A stretch of 64,000 nucleotides of DNA, taken from Parvibaculum sp040390855 (lineage in GTDB: Bacteria; Pseudomonadota; Alphaproteobacteria; Parvibaculales; Parvibaculaceae). The translations under genes were made by a program, and so were the position numbers. Positions 16,267-25,517 of the stretch are shown here, in pieces; within the stretch, counting starts at the first letter, position 1; each line of letters begins with the position of its first letter. The notes under the pieces were generated by a model. That model ran no database searches. It was not told the DNA's origin and saw nothing but the letters and a program-made list of their open reading frames with translations. The stretch is from assembly GCA_040390855.1 (NCBI GenBank), contig JAZJXO010000006.1, positions 142,937-206,936 on the forward strand, read 5' to 3'.

Positions 16267-16292
16267 AAAAACTAGACCGAAGTATAGTTTTT
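16267..16292. promoter_or_regulatory. Operator-like palindrome between tetR and SDR genes
   Basis: AAAAACTA (16267-16274) and TAGTTTTT (16285-16292) are perfect arms around 10 bases. The inner part also pairs as ACTAnAC/GTnTAGT, a pattern common in TetR-family operators. It lies in the gap between the divergent TetR and SDR genes. Confidence 0.6.
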
Positions 16293-16411
16293 GCCAAGGC
16301 CTTCTTTGGCACCTTTTATCGCAGGGTTTCGGGCAGGCTAAGACCATTGCGTTCCTTGGTGTTATGGCCCTAAACATAAGGCTAACAACACAAGAAATAT
16401 GGGAGGTTTTT

Positions 16412-17215
16412 ATGGGACGGGTGAGCGGCAAAGTGGCGCTGGTGACGGGTGCGGGCAGCGGCATCGGGCGTGGCGCAGCGATTGCGCTGGCTGCCGAAGG
16501 CGCAACAGTTGTGGCAACCGATGTTGACACCAAAGGGAACGACGAGACGGTGGCGCTCATCGTGAAGGCTGGCGGCAAGGCGCGCGGTCTCGCACAAGAC
16601 GTCACCAACGAGGCGCGTTGGTCGGATGTGATCGCCGATGTGAAAGCTCACGAAAAAGCGCTGCATATTCTCGTGAATAATGCGGGCATCGGCATCGCCG
16701 CCAATATCTTCGAAATGTCTTATGCCGACTGGCAGCGGCAGATGGCAATCAATGTGGACGGCGTCTTCTTCGGCGTGAAACATGGCATTCCGTTTATCGC
16801 TGCCTCGGGTGGCGGTTCGGTCATCAACCTTTCGTCGATCGCCGGGCTTCAGGGTGCGCCGGGACTTGCGGGCTATTCCGCGACCAAGGGCGCGGTGCGG
16901 CTGTTCACCAAGTCGGTGGCGCTTGAATGCGCGCAGGCGAAAATGAACGTGCGCGTCAACTCGGTGCATCCCGGCATCATCGACACGGCAATCTGGCAGA
17001 AAATACCGCAAGGCGGTATGGGCTCGCTGCAACTCGGATCCATGCAGGCAGGCGCCAATGCCATAGATCCCAACGCCATTGCGGTTGCGACGCCGCTCGG
17101 CTATGCGGGATTGCCGTCCGACATTGCAGCGGGCATCGTCTTTCTCGCCTCAGACGAGTCGCGCTATATGACGGGGGCGGAGCTTGTCATCGACGGCGGC
17201 ATGACAGCGGACTGA
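16412..17215 (+). CDS. Short-chain dehydrogenase/reductase
   Basis: A 267-residue NAD(P)-dependent classical SDR. The cofactor motif is TGAGSGIGRG near residue 13; NNAGIG near 90, the catalytic Ser in NLSSIAG and YSATKGA (YxxxK) near 158 complete the active site. The C-terminal GAELVIDGGMTAD is the usual family end. Asp in ATDVDT after the second strand suggests NAD+ rather than NADP+ use. ATG 16412 has GGGAGG 5 bases upstream, whereas the open frame from 16364 adds unlikely sequence. The divergent TetR gene and shared operator suggest ligand-induced expression, perhaps in steroid, terpenoid or fatty alcohol metabolism. A strong terminator follows. Confidence 0.9.
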   Translation: MGRVSGKVALVTGAGSGIGRGAAIALAAEGATVVATDVDTKGNDETVALIVKAGGKARGLAQDVTNEARWSDVIADVKAHEKALHILVNNAGIGIAANIFEMSYADWQRQMAINVDGVFFGVKHGIPFIAASGGGSVINLSSIAGLQGAPGLAGYSATKGAVRLFTKSVALECAQAKMNVRVNSVHPGIIDTAIWQKIPQGGMGSLQLGSMQAGANAIDPNAIAVATPLGYAGLPSDIAAGIVFLASDESRYMTGAELVIDGGMTAD

Positions 17216-17234
17216 TTTTTTGTTTTCGAGAATG

Positions 17235-17266
17235 AAAAAGGCGGAGATTTTATCTCCGCCTTTTTT
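17235..17266. terminator. Rho-independent terminator, bidirectional
   Basis: GGCGGAGAT / ATCTCCGCC perfect 9-base stem with a TTT loop, flanked by A5 on the left and T6 on the right. It ends the SDR gene on the plus strand and can also serve the opposing secreted-protein gene at 17288. Confidence 0.9.
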
Positions 17267-17287
17267 GTGTCGGCCTGTTTGTTCGCG

Positions 17288-17755
17288 TCAGTTGCTGATG
17301 CGCCAGACCCCGTCGGGGTCTTGGCAGGCTGTGCCATAAGTGCTCTGGAACTGACCGTTGATGCGGGCTTGCGATTGATATTCGCGGCAATATTGCCCGT
17401 TGGGGCGCTGGTAGATGTCGGAGGTGGGCTGCGCCTGCACAGGTTGCTGATAGACAACCTGAGGCGGCGGTGCATAGACGACAGGGGGTGGCGCATAGAC
17501 TATCGCGGGCGGCGGAGTGTAAACGACGGCGGGCGGATAGTAAGGCCGATAATAGGGTCTGTAATAGCCATGGTAATATGGACGGTGGTGCCAATAACCA
17601 TAACCACGGTGGCCGCCGTAACCATAGCCATAAACAGGAAAACCGATGCCTATGCCGACGCTCACATGGGAGCGGGCTTCGGCAGGAGCGGGCGCGAGGG
17701 CCGCAAGGGCCAATGCGGCAAGCATGCTCAGAGTGGTAAGACGGATGATCGACAT
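17288..17755 (-). CDS. Secreted Tyr/Pro-rich protein with 17-kDa surface-antigen-like C-terminus
   Basis: A 155-residue exported protein. A signal peptide (about residues 1-27, ending AEA) is followed by a Gly/Tyr/His-rich stretch (YGYGYGGHRGYGYWHH), then repeats of the type YxPPPxVVY. The C-terminal ~45 residues (NGQYCREYQ ... YGTACQDPDGVWRI) match the small conserved module found at the end of rickettsial 17-kDa antigen-like envelope proteins, with two Cys that could pair. It is probably a periplasmic or outer-membrane-associated protein of unknown role. The low-complexity middle part may vary among strains. Confidence 0.75.
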   Translation of the reverse strand: MSIIRLTTLSMLAALALAALAPAPAEARSHVSVGIGIGFPVYGYGYGGHRGYGYWHHRPYYHGYYRPYYRPYYPPAVVYTPPPAIVYAPPPVVYAPPPQVVYQQPVQAQPTSDIYQRPNGQYCREYQSQARINGQFQSTYGTACQDPDGVWRISN

Positions 17756-17839
17756 GAGAAATGTCTCCCTGTGAATCCTGTGGTGAGATTATACGGGGAT
17801 TGACGCGAAATTGGTCGCGGGGACCACAAATTTAATGTT

Positions 17840-18388
17840 TCAGGATCTGCGCTCCATGTTAATGGTGGCTTCGTTGCCTTTTTCCTCGATGTCGACGTCG
17901 AAGGTTTCGAGGTAATAGCAGACGCCAGTGTAAAAACCGATGGCCAGTACCAGTTCCTGTACCTGCTTGACAGGGAGCTTTGCGCTGATCGCGTTGAAGG
18001 TCGCGTCGGATGCGCGGGTGTTGGCCACAATGTCGTCGGTGAAGTGCATGACGAGGCGTTCAAGCTCGTTGAAGGCGGGGGCATCGGGGCCGATATGGAT
18101 CGCTTTAATCTTGTCTTCTGCCATGCCGATCTGGCGCGAGATGCGCTCGTGCTGGAAGACTTCGTATTTGCCCTTCTTCAGGACGCCGACGCGGACAATC
18201 GCGATTTCACGCAGGATGGGGTCGACGTCCGTGTGATAGAGGATCGCGTTACCGAATTTGATGAAGGCGTCGAGCATATTGCCGGAATGGCCGAGCATCC
18301 GGAAGATGTTGAGGGCGGGCAGTTTCTTAAAGGCTTCGGCGGCGCGACCGTCTGCCTGCGCCGGATCGAAATAGGGTATGCGGGCCAT
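17840..18388 (-). CDS. Carboxymuconolactone decarboxylase (CMD) family protein
   Basis: A 182-residue all-helical protein of the CMD/AhpD superfamily. The core LREIAIVRVGVLKKGKYEVFQHERISRQIG carries the E...YE..QH pattern of the CxxC-less CMD branch; no peroxiredoxin-type CxxC is present, so AhpD-like reductase activity is not expected. Proteins of this branch often accompany fatty-acid or aromatic degradation genes and have no proven reaction. ATG 18388 follows GGGAGA and gives the family start ARIPYFDP. It is divergent from the acyl-CoA ligase at 18565 with 176 bases between the starts. Confidence 0.8.
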   Translation of the reverse strand: MARIPYFDPAQADGRAAEAFKKLPALNIFRMLGHSGNMLDAFIKFGNAILYHTDVDPILREIAIVRVGVLKKGKYEVFQHERISRQIGMAEDKIKAIHIGPDAPAFNELERLVMHFTDDIVANTRASDATFNAISAKLPVKQVQELVLAIGFYTGVCYYLETFDVDIEEKGNEATINMERRS

Positions 18389-18564
18389 TATTCGTCTCCC
18401 TTTGTTATTGTGTCGCCCTTGGTGGAGCGTCTTCTTATGGTGCCAGTCTAGCTGTGGCTTGCCCCCCGTCAATTCGTTGCTAAACTCCGGCTCAGAAAGA
18501 GGCCCCTAAGAGGCGGGGAACGCCGGACGCCCTTTCGCATATCTGTTTCCGGGGAGGGAAGCGC

Positions 18565-20136
18565 ATGTTCAGCCGCGAACACATTAAATCGGTTGCCGAT
18601 ATTACGCGCTATCAGGCGCGGGTGAACGGCGATGTCATCGCCCAGGTCTTTGAGGGTAGACAGACGAGCTATGCCGAATTGAACAAGCGCTCCAATCAGG
18701 TGGCGCAGGGTCTGATCGCGGAGGGCATGAAGCCTGAAGCACGGATCGGCTTTATCGGCAAAAGCTCGGACCGTTATTTTGAATTGCTGCATGGCGCGTT
18801 CAAGGCCAAGACCGTGATTGTCGGCGTCAACTGGCGCCTCGCCCCGCCGGAGGTGGCTTTTGTGCTCAACGATGCCGGAGCCGAGATGATTTTTGTCGGC
18901 GCGGAATTTTACGGCGTGATTGAACAGGTGCTTGGCGATTGTCCGACCGTCAAACGCGTGATCGCACTTGATGGCGGCCATCCGACATGGACCTCGTTTG
19001 AGGACTGGCGCAATGGTTTTGCCCCGACCGATCCGATGCTGCCAGCCGCGCCCGATGACGATGTGATCCAGCTTTATACGAGCGGCACAACGGGCCACCC
19101 GAAAGGTGTGCAGCTCACCAATAGCAATTACATCGGTATTTTTGAAGGCAGCGAAGATTCCGGCTGGGCGGACTGGAAGGCCGGTGAGCCTTGCCTTATC
19201 TGTATGCCTTTGTTTCATGTCGCGGGCGTCAATTTCGGTTTGATCGGCCATGCGCATGGTACCAAGAACATCATCATCAAGGATGTCGATCCGGCGCATA
19301 TTCTGCGTCTCATCGAAGCCGAGAAAATCGCCATTGCCTTCATCGTGCCTGCGGTCATTTTGTTTTTGTTGCAGCAGCCTGCGATCAAGACAACGAATGT
19401 GACATCGATCCGGCAGATCCTTTATGGCGCATCGCCAATTGCCGAGGATGTTCTGCGGCAAGCGCAGGCGACGTTCGGTTGCGATTTCGTGCAGCTTTAC
19501 GGGCTCACCGAGACGACGGGGTCGGCGGCCCATCTGCCGCCGCACGCACATGATCCCAAGCTCGGCAAGCTGCGCTCCTGCGGCATCGCCAATCCGGGCA
19601 TGAGCATTCAGGTCGTTGACGAGAACGGTATGCCTGTGGCGCAAGGTGCCGTCGGCGAGATCATGATCAAAGGTCCGACGCTGATGAAAGCCTATTGGAA
19701 CAAGCCCGACGCGACGAAGGATTCGGTCAACGCGCAAGGCTGGTTTGCCTCGGGCGACGCCGGTTATTTCGATGCGGACGGCTATCTCTATATTCACGAC
19801 CGCGTCAAAGACATGATCGTGTCAGGCGGCGAGAATGTTTATCCGGCAGAAGTTGAAAACGCCTTGTTCGGGCATCCTGCCGTTGCCGACGTGGCGGTCA
19901 TCGGTGTGCCGGACGAGAAATGGGGCGAGGCGGTGCGCGCGTGCGTTGTGCTGAAGCCCGGCGAGAGCGCGAATGCTGGCGACATTATAGCTTTTGCCAA
20001 GACACGTATCGCGGGCTTCAAAGTGCCCAAGGCGATCGATTTTGTGGCCGCTCTGCCGCGCAACCCATCGGGAAAAATTCTGCGTCGCGAATTGCGCGCC
20101 CCCTTCTGGGAAGGTCGCGGCCGGATGGTGAACTGA
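18565..20136 (+). CDS. Long-chain-fatty-acid--CoA ligase-type enzyme
   Basis: A 523-residue acyl-adenylate/CoA ligase. The AMP-binding motif is QLYTSGTTGHPKGVQLTNSN (about residues 170-189), followed by YGLTETTG (about 312), GDAGYFDADGYLYIHDR and the hinge region VKDMIVSGGENVYPAEVE. The catalytic Lys is in RNPSGKILRRELR near the C-terminus. This is the FadD/medium- to long-chain branch; the exact acid is unknown. GGGGAGGG precedes the ATG. It faces away from the CMD-family gene, and a DUF924 gene follows 125 bases downstream. With the other ligases it points to a broad acid-uptake capacity. Confidence 0.9.
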   Translation: MFSREHIKSVADITRYQARVNGDVIAQVFEGRQTSYAELNKRSNQVAQGLIAEGMKPEARIGFIGKSSDRYFELLHGAFKAKTVIVGVNWRLAPPEVAFVLNDAGAEMIFVGAEFYGVIEQVLGDCPTVKRVIALDGGHPTWTSFEDWRNGFAPTDPMLPAAPDDDVIQLYTSGTTGHPKGVQLTNSNYIGIFEGSEDSGWADWKAGEPCLICMPLFHVAGVNFGLIGHAHGTKNIIIKDVDPAHILRLIEAEKIAIAFIVPAVILFLLQQPAIKTTNVTSIRQILYGASPIAEDVLRQAQATFGCDFVQLYGLTETTGSAAHLPPHAHDPKLGKLRSCGIANPGMSIQVVDENGMPVAQGAVGEIMIKGPTLMKAYWNKPDATKDSVNAQGWFASGDAGYFDADGYLYIHDRVKDMIVSGGENVYPAEVENALFGHPAVADVAVIGVPDEKWGEAVRACVVLKPGESANAGDIIAFAKTRIAGFKVPKAIDFVAALPRNPSGKILRRELRAPFWEGRGRMVN

Positions 20137-20261
20137 GTTTCCGGAAGCAAAGTTTTCAGAAACTTATCTGAGCGTCGATCTCAAGGCCATCGCGCCTGTG
20201 CGTGATCATCTGACTATGTATAACTAGGCCGGTGTGATCGTCGTTTGAAAGTGACAAATAT

Positions 20262-20801
20262 TTGACCCGCCCGCGCGATATTCTTGATTTCTGGTTTGCT
20301 GCCGGGTGGGACAAGTGGTGGACGCGGTCCGATGCGTTTGATGATGACATCAGGCGGCGTTTCGGCGCGACTTACACCGCCGCTTGCGAAGGCCGGTTGG
20401 ATGACTGGCTCAATGAGCCGCAAGGGGCGCTGGCGCTTGTGATCGTGCTTGATCAGATCTCGCGCAATCTTTTCCGCGACGACCATCGCGCATGGACGCA
20501 GGATCCCAAGGCGCTTGAGGTTGCGCGCGAGGCGATCCGGCGACGCTTTGATGTCGAGATTCCGCTCACTGTGCGCAACTGGATCTATATGCCCTTCATG
20601 CATTGCGAAGATCTCATGGTCCAGAAAGAGGGATTGGGGTTTTTCGCCCGTCTCGATCAGCCCGAAGTGATGCAATCGGCCGAAGAACATGCCGACATCA
20701 TCCGTCGCTTTGGCCGTTTTCCGCACCGAAATGCGGCGCTGGGACGGGTCTCGACAGAGGTCGAACGCGATTATCTGGCTTCGGGCGGGTTCAAGGGCTG
20801 A
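20262..20801 (+). CDS. DUF924 family protein
   Basis: A 179-residue soluble protein of the DUF924 family, recognised by RDILDFWFAAGWDKWWTRSDAFDDDIRRRF at the start, LALVIVLDQISRNLFRDDHRA in the middle and FPHRNAALGR near the end. The fold is TPR-like and the function is unknown. The start is TTG 20262; no ATG is available before the conserved N-terminal motif, and RDILDFWF begins only four residues in. A weak GAAAG precedes it. The gene stands alone between the ligase and a small unknown gene. Confidence 0.85.
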   Translation: MTRPRDILDFWFAAGWDKWWTRSDAFDDDIRRRFGATYTAACEGRLDDWLNEPQGALALVIVLDQISRNLFRDDHRAWTQDPKALEVAREAIRRRFDVEIPLTVRNWIYMPFMHCEDLMVQKEGLGFFARLDQPEVMQSAEEHADIIRRFGRFPHRNAALGRVSTEVERDYLASGGFKG

Positions 20802-20965
20802 AAAATAGCAGGCAAGGATTGCCGCCCGGCATTTCCGGAAGGCTTGTCTGCTGACGGTGCTCAAATCTAAAGCATTGATTTCGCTCGGGTAAACCAATCT
20901 ATTAACGTGGCACGGGCGTTGCGACTGTGGGAGCAGACCCACTCTCGCCGGAGCTTGTGCCCCTG

Positions 20966-21172
20966 ATGATGACTGAACATGAACTCAATCTGCTCGCTGC
21001 CTATATGGTCGACACGCATGGTCGCAAGGCGATCCAATATGCCGACACTGCTGTTGTCGAGCTGGAACTGATCGGGGAAAATCTGCGCGCTGATGCTTGG
21101 CGTTCGCTGCGTGGTGTGGTGCTCGATATGGTCGAGGGCCGCCGCTCTATGGCCGGTCACGCGCTGCACTGA
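20966..21172 (+). CDS. Small conserved-looking protein of unknown function
   Basis: A 68-residue protein: MMTEHELNLLAAYMVDTHG, then an amphipathic helical stretch and RRSMAGHALH at the end. It has no signal peptide or membrane segment. Codon use resembles its neighbours and GGAG lies 12 bases before the ATG pair at 20966/20969. A GTG at 20957 and an earlier in-frame GTG at 20927 are also possible. I do not recognise a characterised family. A TCTGACG/CGTCAGA hairpin (21180-21196) follows the stop directly. Confidence 0.5.
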   Translation: MMTEHELNLLAAYMVDTHGRKAIQYADTAVVELELIGENLRADAWRSLRGVVLDMVEGRRSMAGHALH

Positions 21173-21179
21173 ATTTTCG

Positions 21180-21196
21180 TCTGACGTAGCGTCAGA
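21180..21196. other. Inverted repeat after the small gene
   Basis: TCTGACG (21180-21186), TAG, CGTCAGA (21190-21196): perfect 7-base arms around 3 bases. No U-run follows. It could be a weak terminator or a regulator site for the esterase gene at 21317. Confidence 0.4.
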
Positions 21197-21316
21197 ACAT
21201 GATCAAGCCCCATTTGAACGGATGTTCACATCGGGCATTTTCATTTGCGCTTGTTGATGTTGTGCCTCGTCCGTCATACTCCCCCGCAAATAGCAAAAGA
21301 TCTCAGGGAGAGAAAA

Positions 21317-22252
21317 ATGACACTGGATCCGCAAGTCAAAGCCTTGCTCGAAGGAATGGCCGCGAACCCCGGACCGCGGATCATGGATCTGCCGGTTGTT
21401 GACGGTCGCGCGATGTATCGCGGCATTGCGGCGACATTTGATCTTCAGGGCGTGCCGATCGGCGCGGTCGAGGACCGGACAATAGCAGGCCCCGCCGGCG
21501 AGATTGCCTTGCGGATTTATACGCCCGTTGCGGCGGGCAGCGGCGCATTACCGGTGCTCGTCTATTTTCATGGCGGTGGCTGGGTGATCGGTGATCTCGA
21601 AACGCATGATGCGCTGGCCCGCACACTGGCCAATGAAGCAGGCTGCAAAGTGGTCGCCGTCGATTACCGGCTTGCCCCCGAGCATGTCTTCCCCGCAGCG
21701 GTTGACGATTGCTATGCGGCATTGAAATGGGTGGCAGCGAACGGTGCCTCCATCGGCGTCGACGTCACACGGCTGGCGGTGGGCGGCGATAGCGCGGGCG
21801 GCAATCTTGCTGCTGTCATTGCGCAGATGGCGAAGGCGGAAAAGGGCCCGCAGATTTCGTTCCAGCTTTTGATTTATCCCGTGACCGACACGAATGTGGA
21901 CACGGGCTCTTACACTGCCAATGCGAGCGGATATTTTCTTGAGCGCGATGGCATGATCTGGTTCTTCAATCATTATCTCAAAAATGTCGACCGCAACGAT
22001 CCGCGCATTGCGCCGTTGAAAGCGAAATCACTCGCCGGATTGCCCAAGGCCTATGTGGTGACGGCGGGGTTTGATCCGCTGCGCGACGAGGGCCGCGCTT
22101 ATGCCGACGCCCTCAAGGCAGCGGGCGTCCCCACCGTGCATGTGAATTATGACGGCATGATCCACGGCTTCTTCAACCTGCAGGGCGCGTTTGATGTCGC
22201 GAAAGTGGCAGTGAAGACGGCGGCAAAGGCGCTGAAAGAGGCGCTGGCATGA
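21317..22252 (+). CDS. Alpha/beta hydrolase, hormone-sensitive-lipase family esterase
   Basis: A 311-residue soluble esterase. The HSL hallmark HGGGW is in VYFHGGGWVIGD (about residue 80); the nucleophile elbow is GGDSAGGN (about 155), the acid is in GFDPLRDEG and the His in DGMIHGFFN. Such enzymes cleave short- to medium-chain esters and sometimes lipid or plasticiser esters. ATG 21317 has CAGGGAG upstream; the open frame from 21245 adds sequence without family character. The stop overlaps the next gene by 4 bases (ATGA), so ester hydrolysis and acyl-CoA activation are co-expressed: the acid released here is plausibly the ligase substrate. Confidence 0.9.
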   Translation: MTLDPQVKALLEGMAANPGPRIMDLPVVDGRAMYRGIAATFDLQGVPIGAVEDRTIAGPAGEIALRIYTPVAAGSGALPVLVYFHGGGWVIGDLETHDALARTLANEAGCKVVAVDYRLAPEHVFPAAVDDCYAALKWVAANGASIGVDVTRLAVGGDSAGGNLAAVIAQMAKAEKGPQISFQLLIYPVTDTNVDTGSYTANASGYFLERDGMIWFFNHYLKNVDRNDPRIAPLKAKSLAGLPKAYVVTAGFDPLRDEGRAYADALKAAGVPTVHVNYDGMIHGFFNLQGAFDVAKVAVKTAAKALKEALA

Positions 22253-23832
22253 GGCCTCAGCTTCTCAATCCGGCGGTTCATCCTTTTTCGGGTTTTGATA
22301 TTCCCCATCTTCTGGCGCGTCATGCGCGCGTGCGACCAGATCATCCGTTCGTGATCTGGGAACCGTTTGAGGGTGCGGGCCGCACATGGACCTATGCACA
22401 ATTTGCCGACGAGACGGCGCGGGTTGCGGCGGGGCTCAAAGCACGCGGCGTCAAAGCGGGCGAGCGCGTGCTGGTCCATCTCGACAACTGCCCTGAGACC
22501 CTTATTGCGTGGTATGCCTGCGCACATCTCGGCGCTGTGGCGGTCACGACCAATGCGCGCTCGGTCGCCGACGAGCTTGATTATTTCTCAAGCCATGCGG
22601 GAACTGTCGGTGCAATCACACAGCCGAAATTTGCCGCACTTGTGCAGGCAAGCTGCAAGCCGATCAAGTGGCTTGTCGTCACCGAGAATGACAATGGCAC
22701 GCCGTCCGATGCCGTTTTGCCGAAAGGGGCGGAGCCTTTCTCGTCGCTCTATGCCGATGCGCCGCTGCCGCTCCGGCCTGCCGATCCCGATATCAATATC
22801 GGTGTGCAATATACATCGGGCACGACCTCGCGGCCCAAGGGCGTGGTGTGGACCCATGCCAATGCGCTCTGGGGCGCAAAAATGTGCGCGGTCAATGAAG
22901 AACTGACGGGCGACGATGTCCATCTCGTCTATCTGCCGCTCTTTCACACCAATGCGCAGTCTTATTCTGTGCTCTCGACGCTCTGGGTCGGCGGGACGAT
23001 TGTGGTGCAGCCGCGTTTTTCGGCCTCGCGTTTCTGGCCGGTGTCCCTGAAGCATCGCTGCACATGGACTTCGATGGTGCCCTTCTGCCTGCGCGCGCTG
23101 GCCGAGCATCCGGTGCCGGAGAAGCATCACTATCGTCTCTGGGGCAATGGCGTGGCGTCGCTGCCCTCCGACGCGCATTTCCGTGTACGGACCATCGGTT
23201 GGTGGGGCATGACGGAGACGATCACGCATGGCATCGTCTCGGATGTGCATGTGCCCGCACCGGCCATGGCTATCGGCAAGCCCTCAACGGCTTATGAGAT
23301 TGCGATTGTGAACGACGATGGTACGCCGACGCCTGTGGGCGAAACCGGCGCGCTGCTCATTCGCGGTATTCCTGGATTGTCTTTATTCAAGGAATATCTG
23401 AACAATCCGGACGCGACCGATGCGAGCTTCGATGAAAATGGGTTCTTCATCACGGGCGACCGTGTGCAACTGCTCGCCGATGGCTATATCCGCTTTGCCG
23501 ACCGTGACAAGGACATGTTGAAAGTAGGCGGCGAGAATGTGGCGGCGTCCGAAATCGAGCGCGTTGTGATGACAGTCGGCGGTATTCAGGAATGTGCGGT
23601 TGTTGCGCGTAAAGACAAGATGCTTGACGAAGTGCCGGTTGCGTTCCTGCTCGTGCCGGGCGGCGAGGCGGCAGCGCCTGCCGACCTGAAAGAGAAAGTG
23701 ATGGCGGCTTGCCGCCAAGGGCTTGCCGATTTCAAGGTTCCGCGCGAGGTGCGTATTGTCGGCGAGTTTCCGCGCTCGACGTTGGAGAAGATTGCGAAAG
23801 CAGAACTCCGTAAACTGGTCGAGGCGAGTTAG
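22249..23832 (+). CDS. Acyl-CoA ligase (CaiC/ATP-dependent AMP-binding type)
   Basis: A 527-residue adenylate-forming ligase. The AMP motif is QYTSGTTSRPKGVVWTHAN (about residues 186-204); WGMTETITHG (about 322), GDRVQLLADGYIRFADRDKDMLKVGGENV and the C-terminal Lys in STLEKIAKAELR follow. The glycine after SGTT is replaced by Ser, as in some carnitine/crotonobetaine-type ligases. It starts inside the stop of the esterase gene, so the two form a coupled pair. It ends tail to tail with the flavoprotein gene, the stop codons sharing bases 23830-23831. Confidence 0.88.
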   Translation: MRPQLLNPAVHPFSGFDIPHLLARHARVRPDHPFVIWEPFEGAGRTWTYAQFADETARVAAGLKARGVKAGERVLVHLDNCPETLIAWYACAHLGAVAVTTNARSVADELDYFSSHAGTVGAITQPKFAALVQASCKPIKWLVVTENDNGTPSDAVLPKGAEPFSSLYADAPLPLRPADPDINIGVQYTSGTTSRPKGVVWTHANALWGAKMCAVNEELTGDDVHLVYLPLFHTNAQSYSVLSTLWVGGTIVVQPRFSASRFWPVSLKHRCTWTSMVPFCLRALAEHPVPEKHHYRLWGNGVASLPSDAHFRVRTIGWWGMTETITHGIVSDVHVPAPAMAIGKPSTAYEIAIVNDDGTPTPVGETGALLIRGIPGLSLFKEYLNNPDATDASFDENGFFITGDRVQLLADGYIRFADRDKDMLKVGGENVAASEIERVVMTVGGIQECAVVARKDKMLDEVPVAFLLVPGGEAAAPADLKEKVMAACRQGLADFKVPREVRIVGEFPRSTLEKIAKAELRKLVEAS

Positions 23833-25502
23833 CCGAGCAGCTTGCCCGGATTCAGTACGCCTTTGGGGTCCATTTCGGCTTTGATCTTTTTCAGAAGGTC
23901 AAAGCCGATCTGGCCCTTTTCTTCTTTGAGCCATGGGGTGTGATCGACACCGACGCCGTGGTGGTGGCTGATCGTGCCTTTGTTTTCGAGAAGGGCATCG
24001 GACGCCGCGCGTTTGATCGCCTGCCATTGTGCGACTTCGCGGTCAAGTTGGCGGGGAAAAACGAACGTGAAATAAAGGCTCGCACCGTCGGGATAGGAAT
24101 GACTGACATGGGCCATGACGATGCCATGCGCATCGACATGGGGCACATTGGTGCGGATCGCATTGTCGATAGCAGCCACTGTCTTCTCATGCAGGTTTTC
24201 GATGTTCGACCATTGGGTCGAGGTTTCAAGCGTGTCGATGCCGACGCCGTGATCCATCATCGGGTCGCGCGAATAGGGCGAGCCGAAGCGGCCGTGATAC
24301 CAGCGTTCACCCGCCTTGGTGCCGAGCTTCATCGCGCCCAATGAAGTGCAGATGGCTTCGGAGCGGGCTTGTGCCCAAGCGACGGTGTCGTCGTCGCCTT
24401 CATGGCCGATGAGCATGAGACAGGGCGCACCGCCGAAGCCTCTGAACCGCAGATAAGCGCGTTGCAGCTTTGCTTTGAGACTTGTCGGCGATGTTGTCGA
24501 GGAAAAAGCCTGAAAGAAGTATGTCTCGGCGGCGTCTGACAGGCGCACCATGGCGACCGGAATTTCGGCGTGGTTGATGCGGCGTGCGGCTTCGACACCG
24601 GATTTGAAATCTTTGAAGAGGTAGCCGCGATAATCCTTCCGCGCGGGGATATTGTGAATTTTCACCGTCGCTTCGCAGATGACGCCCAGTGTGCCCTCCG
24701 AGCCCGCGACAATCTGATTGAGATTGGGACCGGCGGCGGACGCGGGCGTTGCTTCTGTCACCCACATGCCTTTGGGTGTTGCGAGCTTGGCCGAAATCAG
24801 CCACTTCTCTGCTTTGCCATAACGGTTTGACTGCTGGCCCGCGCCACGAGCGGCGATCCAGCCACCGAGCGTCGAGAACTGAAAACTCTGCGGGTAATGC
24901 GCGAGCGTGACGCCGTGTTTTTGCAAAGCGGTTTCGAGCGCGGGGCCATAGATACCCGCTTCTATCGTTGCCGTCATTGCGATCTTGTCAATGCGGATGA
25001 GGCGGGTCATCAGCGTCGTGTCGAGCGTGATAACGCCGCCGCCAAGCGATTTTGCCATCGCGTTGATGCCGCCGACAACGGACGAACCGCCGCCGAAGGG
25101 AATGAGCGTTATGTCTTCATCGCTTGCAAGCTTCACAAGGCTAAGCACCTCGTCGGCACTTTGCGGATAGACGACAACGTCGGGTGCCATGTCGAGGAGA
25201 CCCGCGCGGAGATAAAGCAGATCGTGATAGGATCTGCCGCGGGCATGGAAGGCGCGTTCATAGGTGTCGGTTCTGACCTGACCGGTCCCGACGATTTTGC
25301 GCAAAGCTTCCAGTGTGCTGTCCGGCAAACGGCAGGGCGCGAGCGTGATGCTGTCCAGTGTTTTTGCCGGTGTGTCGGGGAGTGACTTCAGCCCCAGCGC
25401 CTCTGTGATGAAGGTCCATTGCGGCGCATCGTCGGGCAGAATATTCGGTTGATCATTGGGGCCCCAGCCGTTCCAGCGCAGAGATGTTCTGTCGATTGTC
25501 AT
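23829..25502 (-). CDS. FAD-binding oxidase, alkyl-dihydroxyacetonephosphate synthase-like
   Basis: A 557-residue flavoprotein of the VAO/PCMH superfamily. The FAD domain shows VVVYPQSADEVLSLVKLA and the PP-loop IPFGGGSSVVGG near residue 135. The C-terminal HHHGVG (about residues 513-518) is the signature of alkyl-DHAP synthase, which swaps the acyl group of acyl-DHAP for a fatty alcohol to make ether lipids. Whether this protein makes ether lipids is inference; bacterial homologues may be oxidases of other hydroxy-acids. It is the last gene of an operon with a lipid kinase and GlpD, which supports a role in glycerolipid metabolism. Confidence 0.85.
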   Translation of the reverse strand: MTIDRTSLRWNGWGPNDQPNILPDDAPQWTFITEALGLKSLPDTPAKTLDSITLAPCRLPDSTLEALRKIVGTGQVRTDTYERAFHARGRSYHDLLYLRAGLLDMAPDVVVYPQSADEVLSLVKLASDEDITLIPFGGGSSVVGGINAMAKSLGGGVITLDTTLMTRLIRIDKIAMTATIEAGIYGPALETALQKHGVTLAHYPQSFQFSTLGGWIAARGAGQQSNRYGKAEKWLISAKLATPKGMWVTEATPASAAGPNLNQIVAGSEGTLGVICEATVKIHNIPARKDYRGYLFKDFKSGVEAARRINHAEIPVAMVRLSDAAETYFFQAFSSTTSPTSLKAKLQRAYLRFRGFGGAPCLMLIGHEGDDDTVAWAQARSEAICTSLGAMKLGTKAGERWYHGRFGSPYSRDPMMDHGVGIDTLETSTQWSNIENLHEKTVAAIDNAIRTNVPHVDAHGIVMAHVSHSYPDGASLYFTFVFPRQLDREVAQWQAIKRAASDALLENKGTISHHHGVGVDHTPWLKEEKGQIGFDLLKKIKAEMDPKGVLNPGKLLG

Positions 25503-25517
25503 ATTTGACCTTCTTGA

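Noticed and set aside
17400..17620. Short repeats resembling a CRISPR-like array
   Set aside because: They encode Tyr/Pro and Gly/Tyr repeats inside a secreted protein; units are uneven and in frame, with no spacers or cas genes.
18469..19797. 442-codon open frame on the minus strand
   Set aside because: Opposite the acyl-CoA ligase gene at 18565; His/Arg-rich translation without motifs, while the plus strand has a complete ligase.
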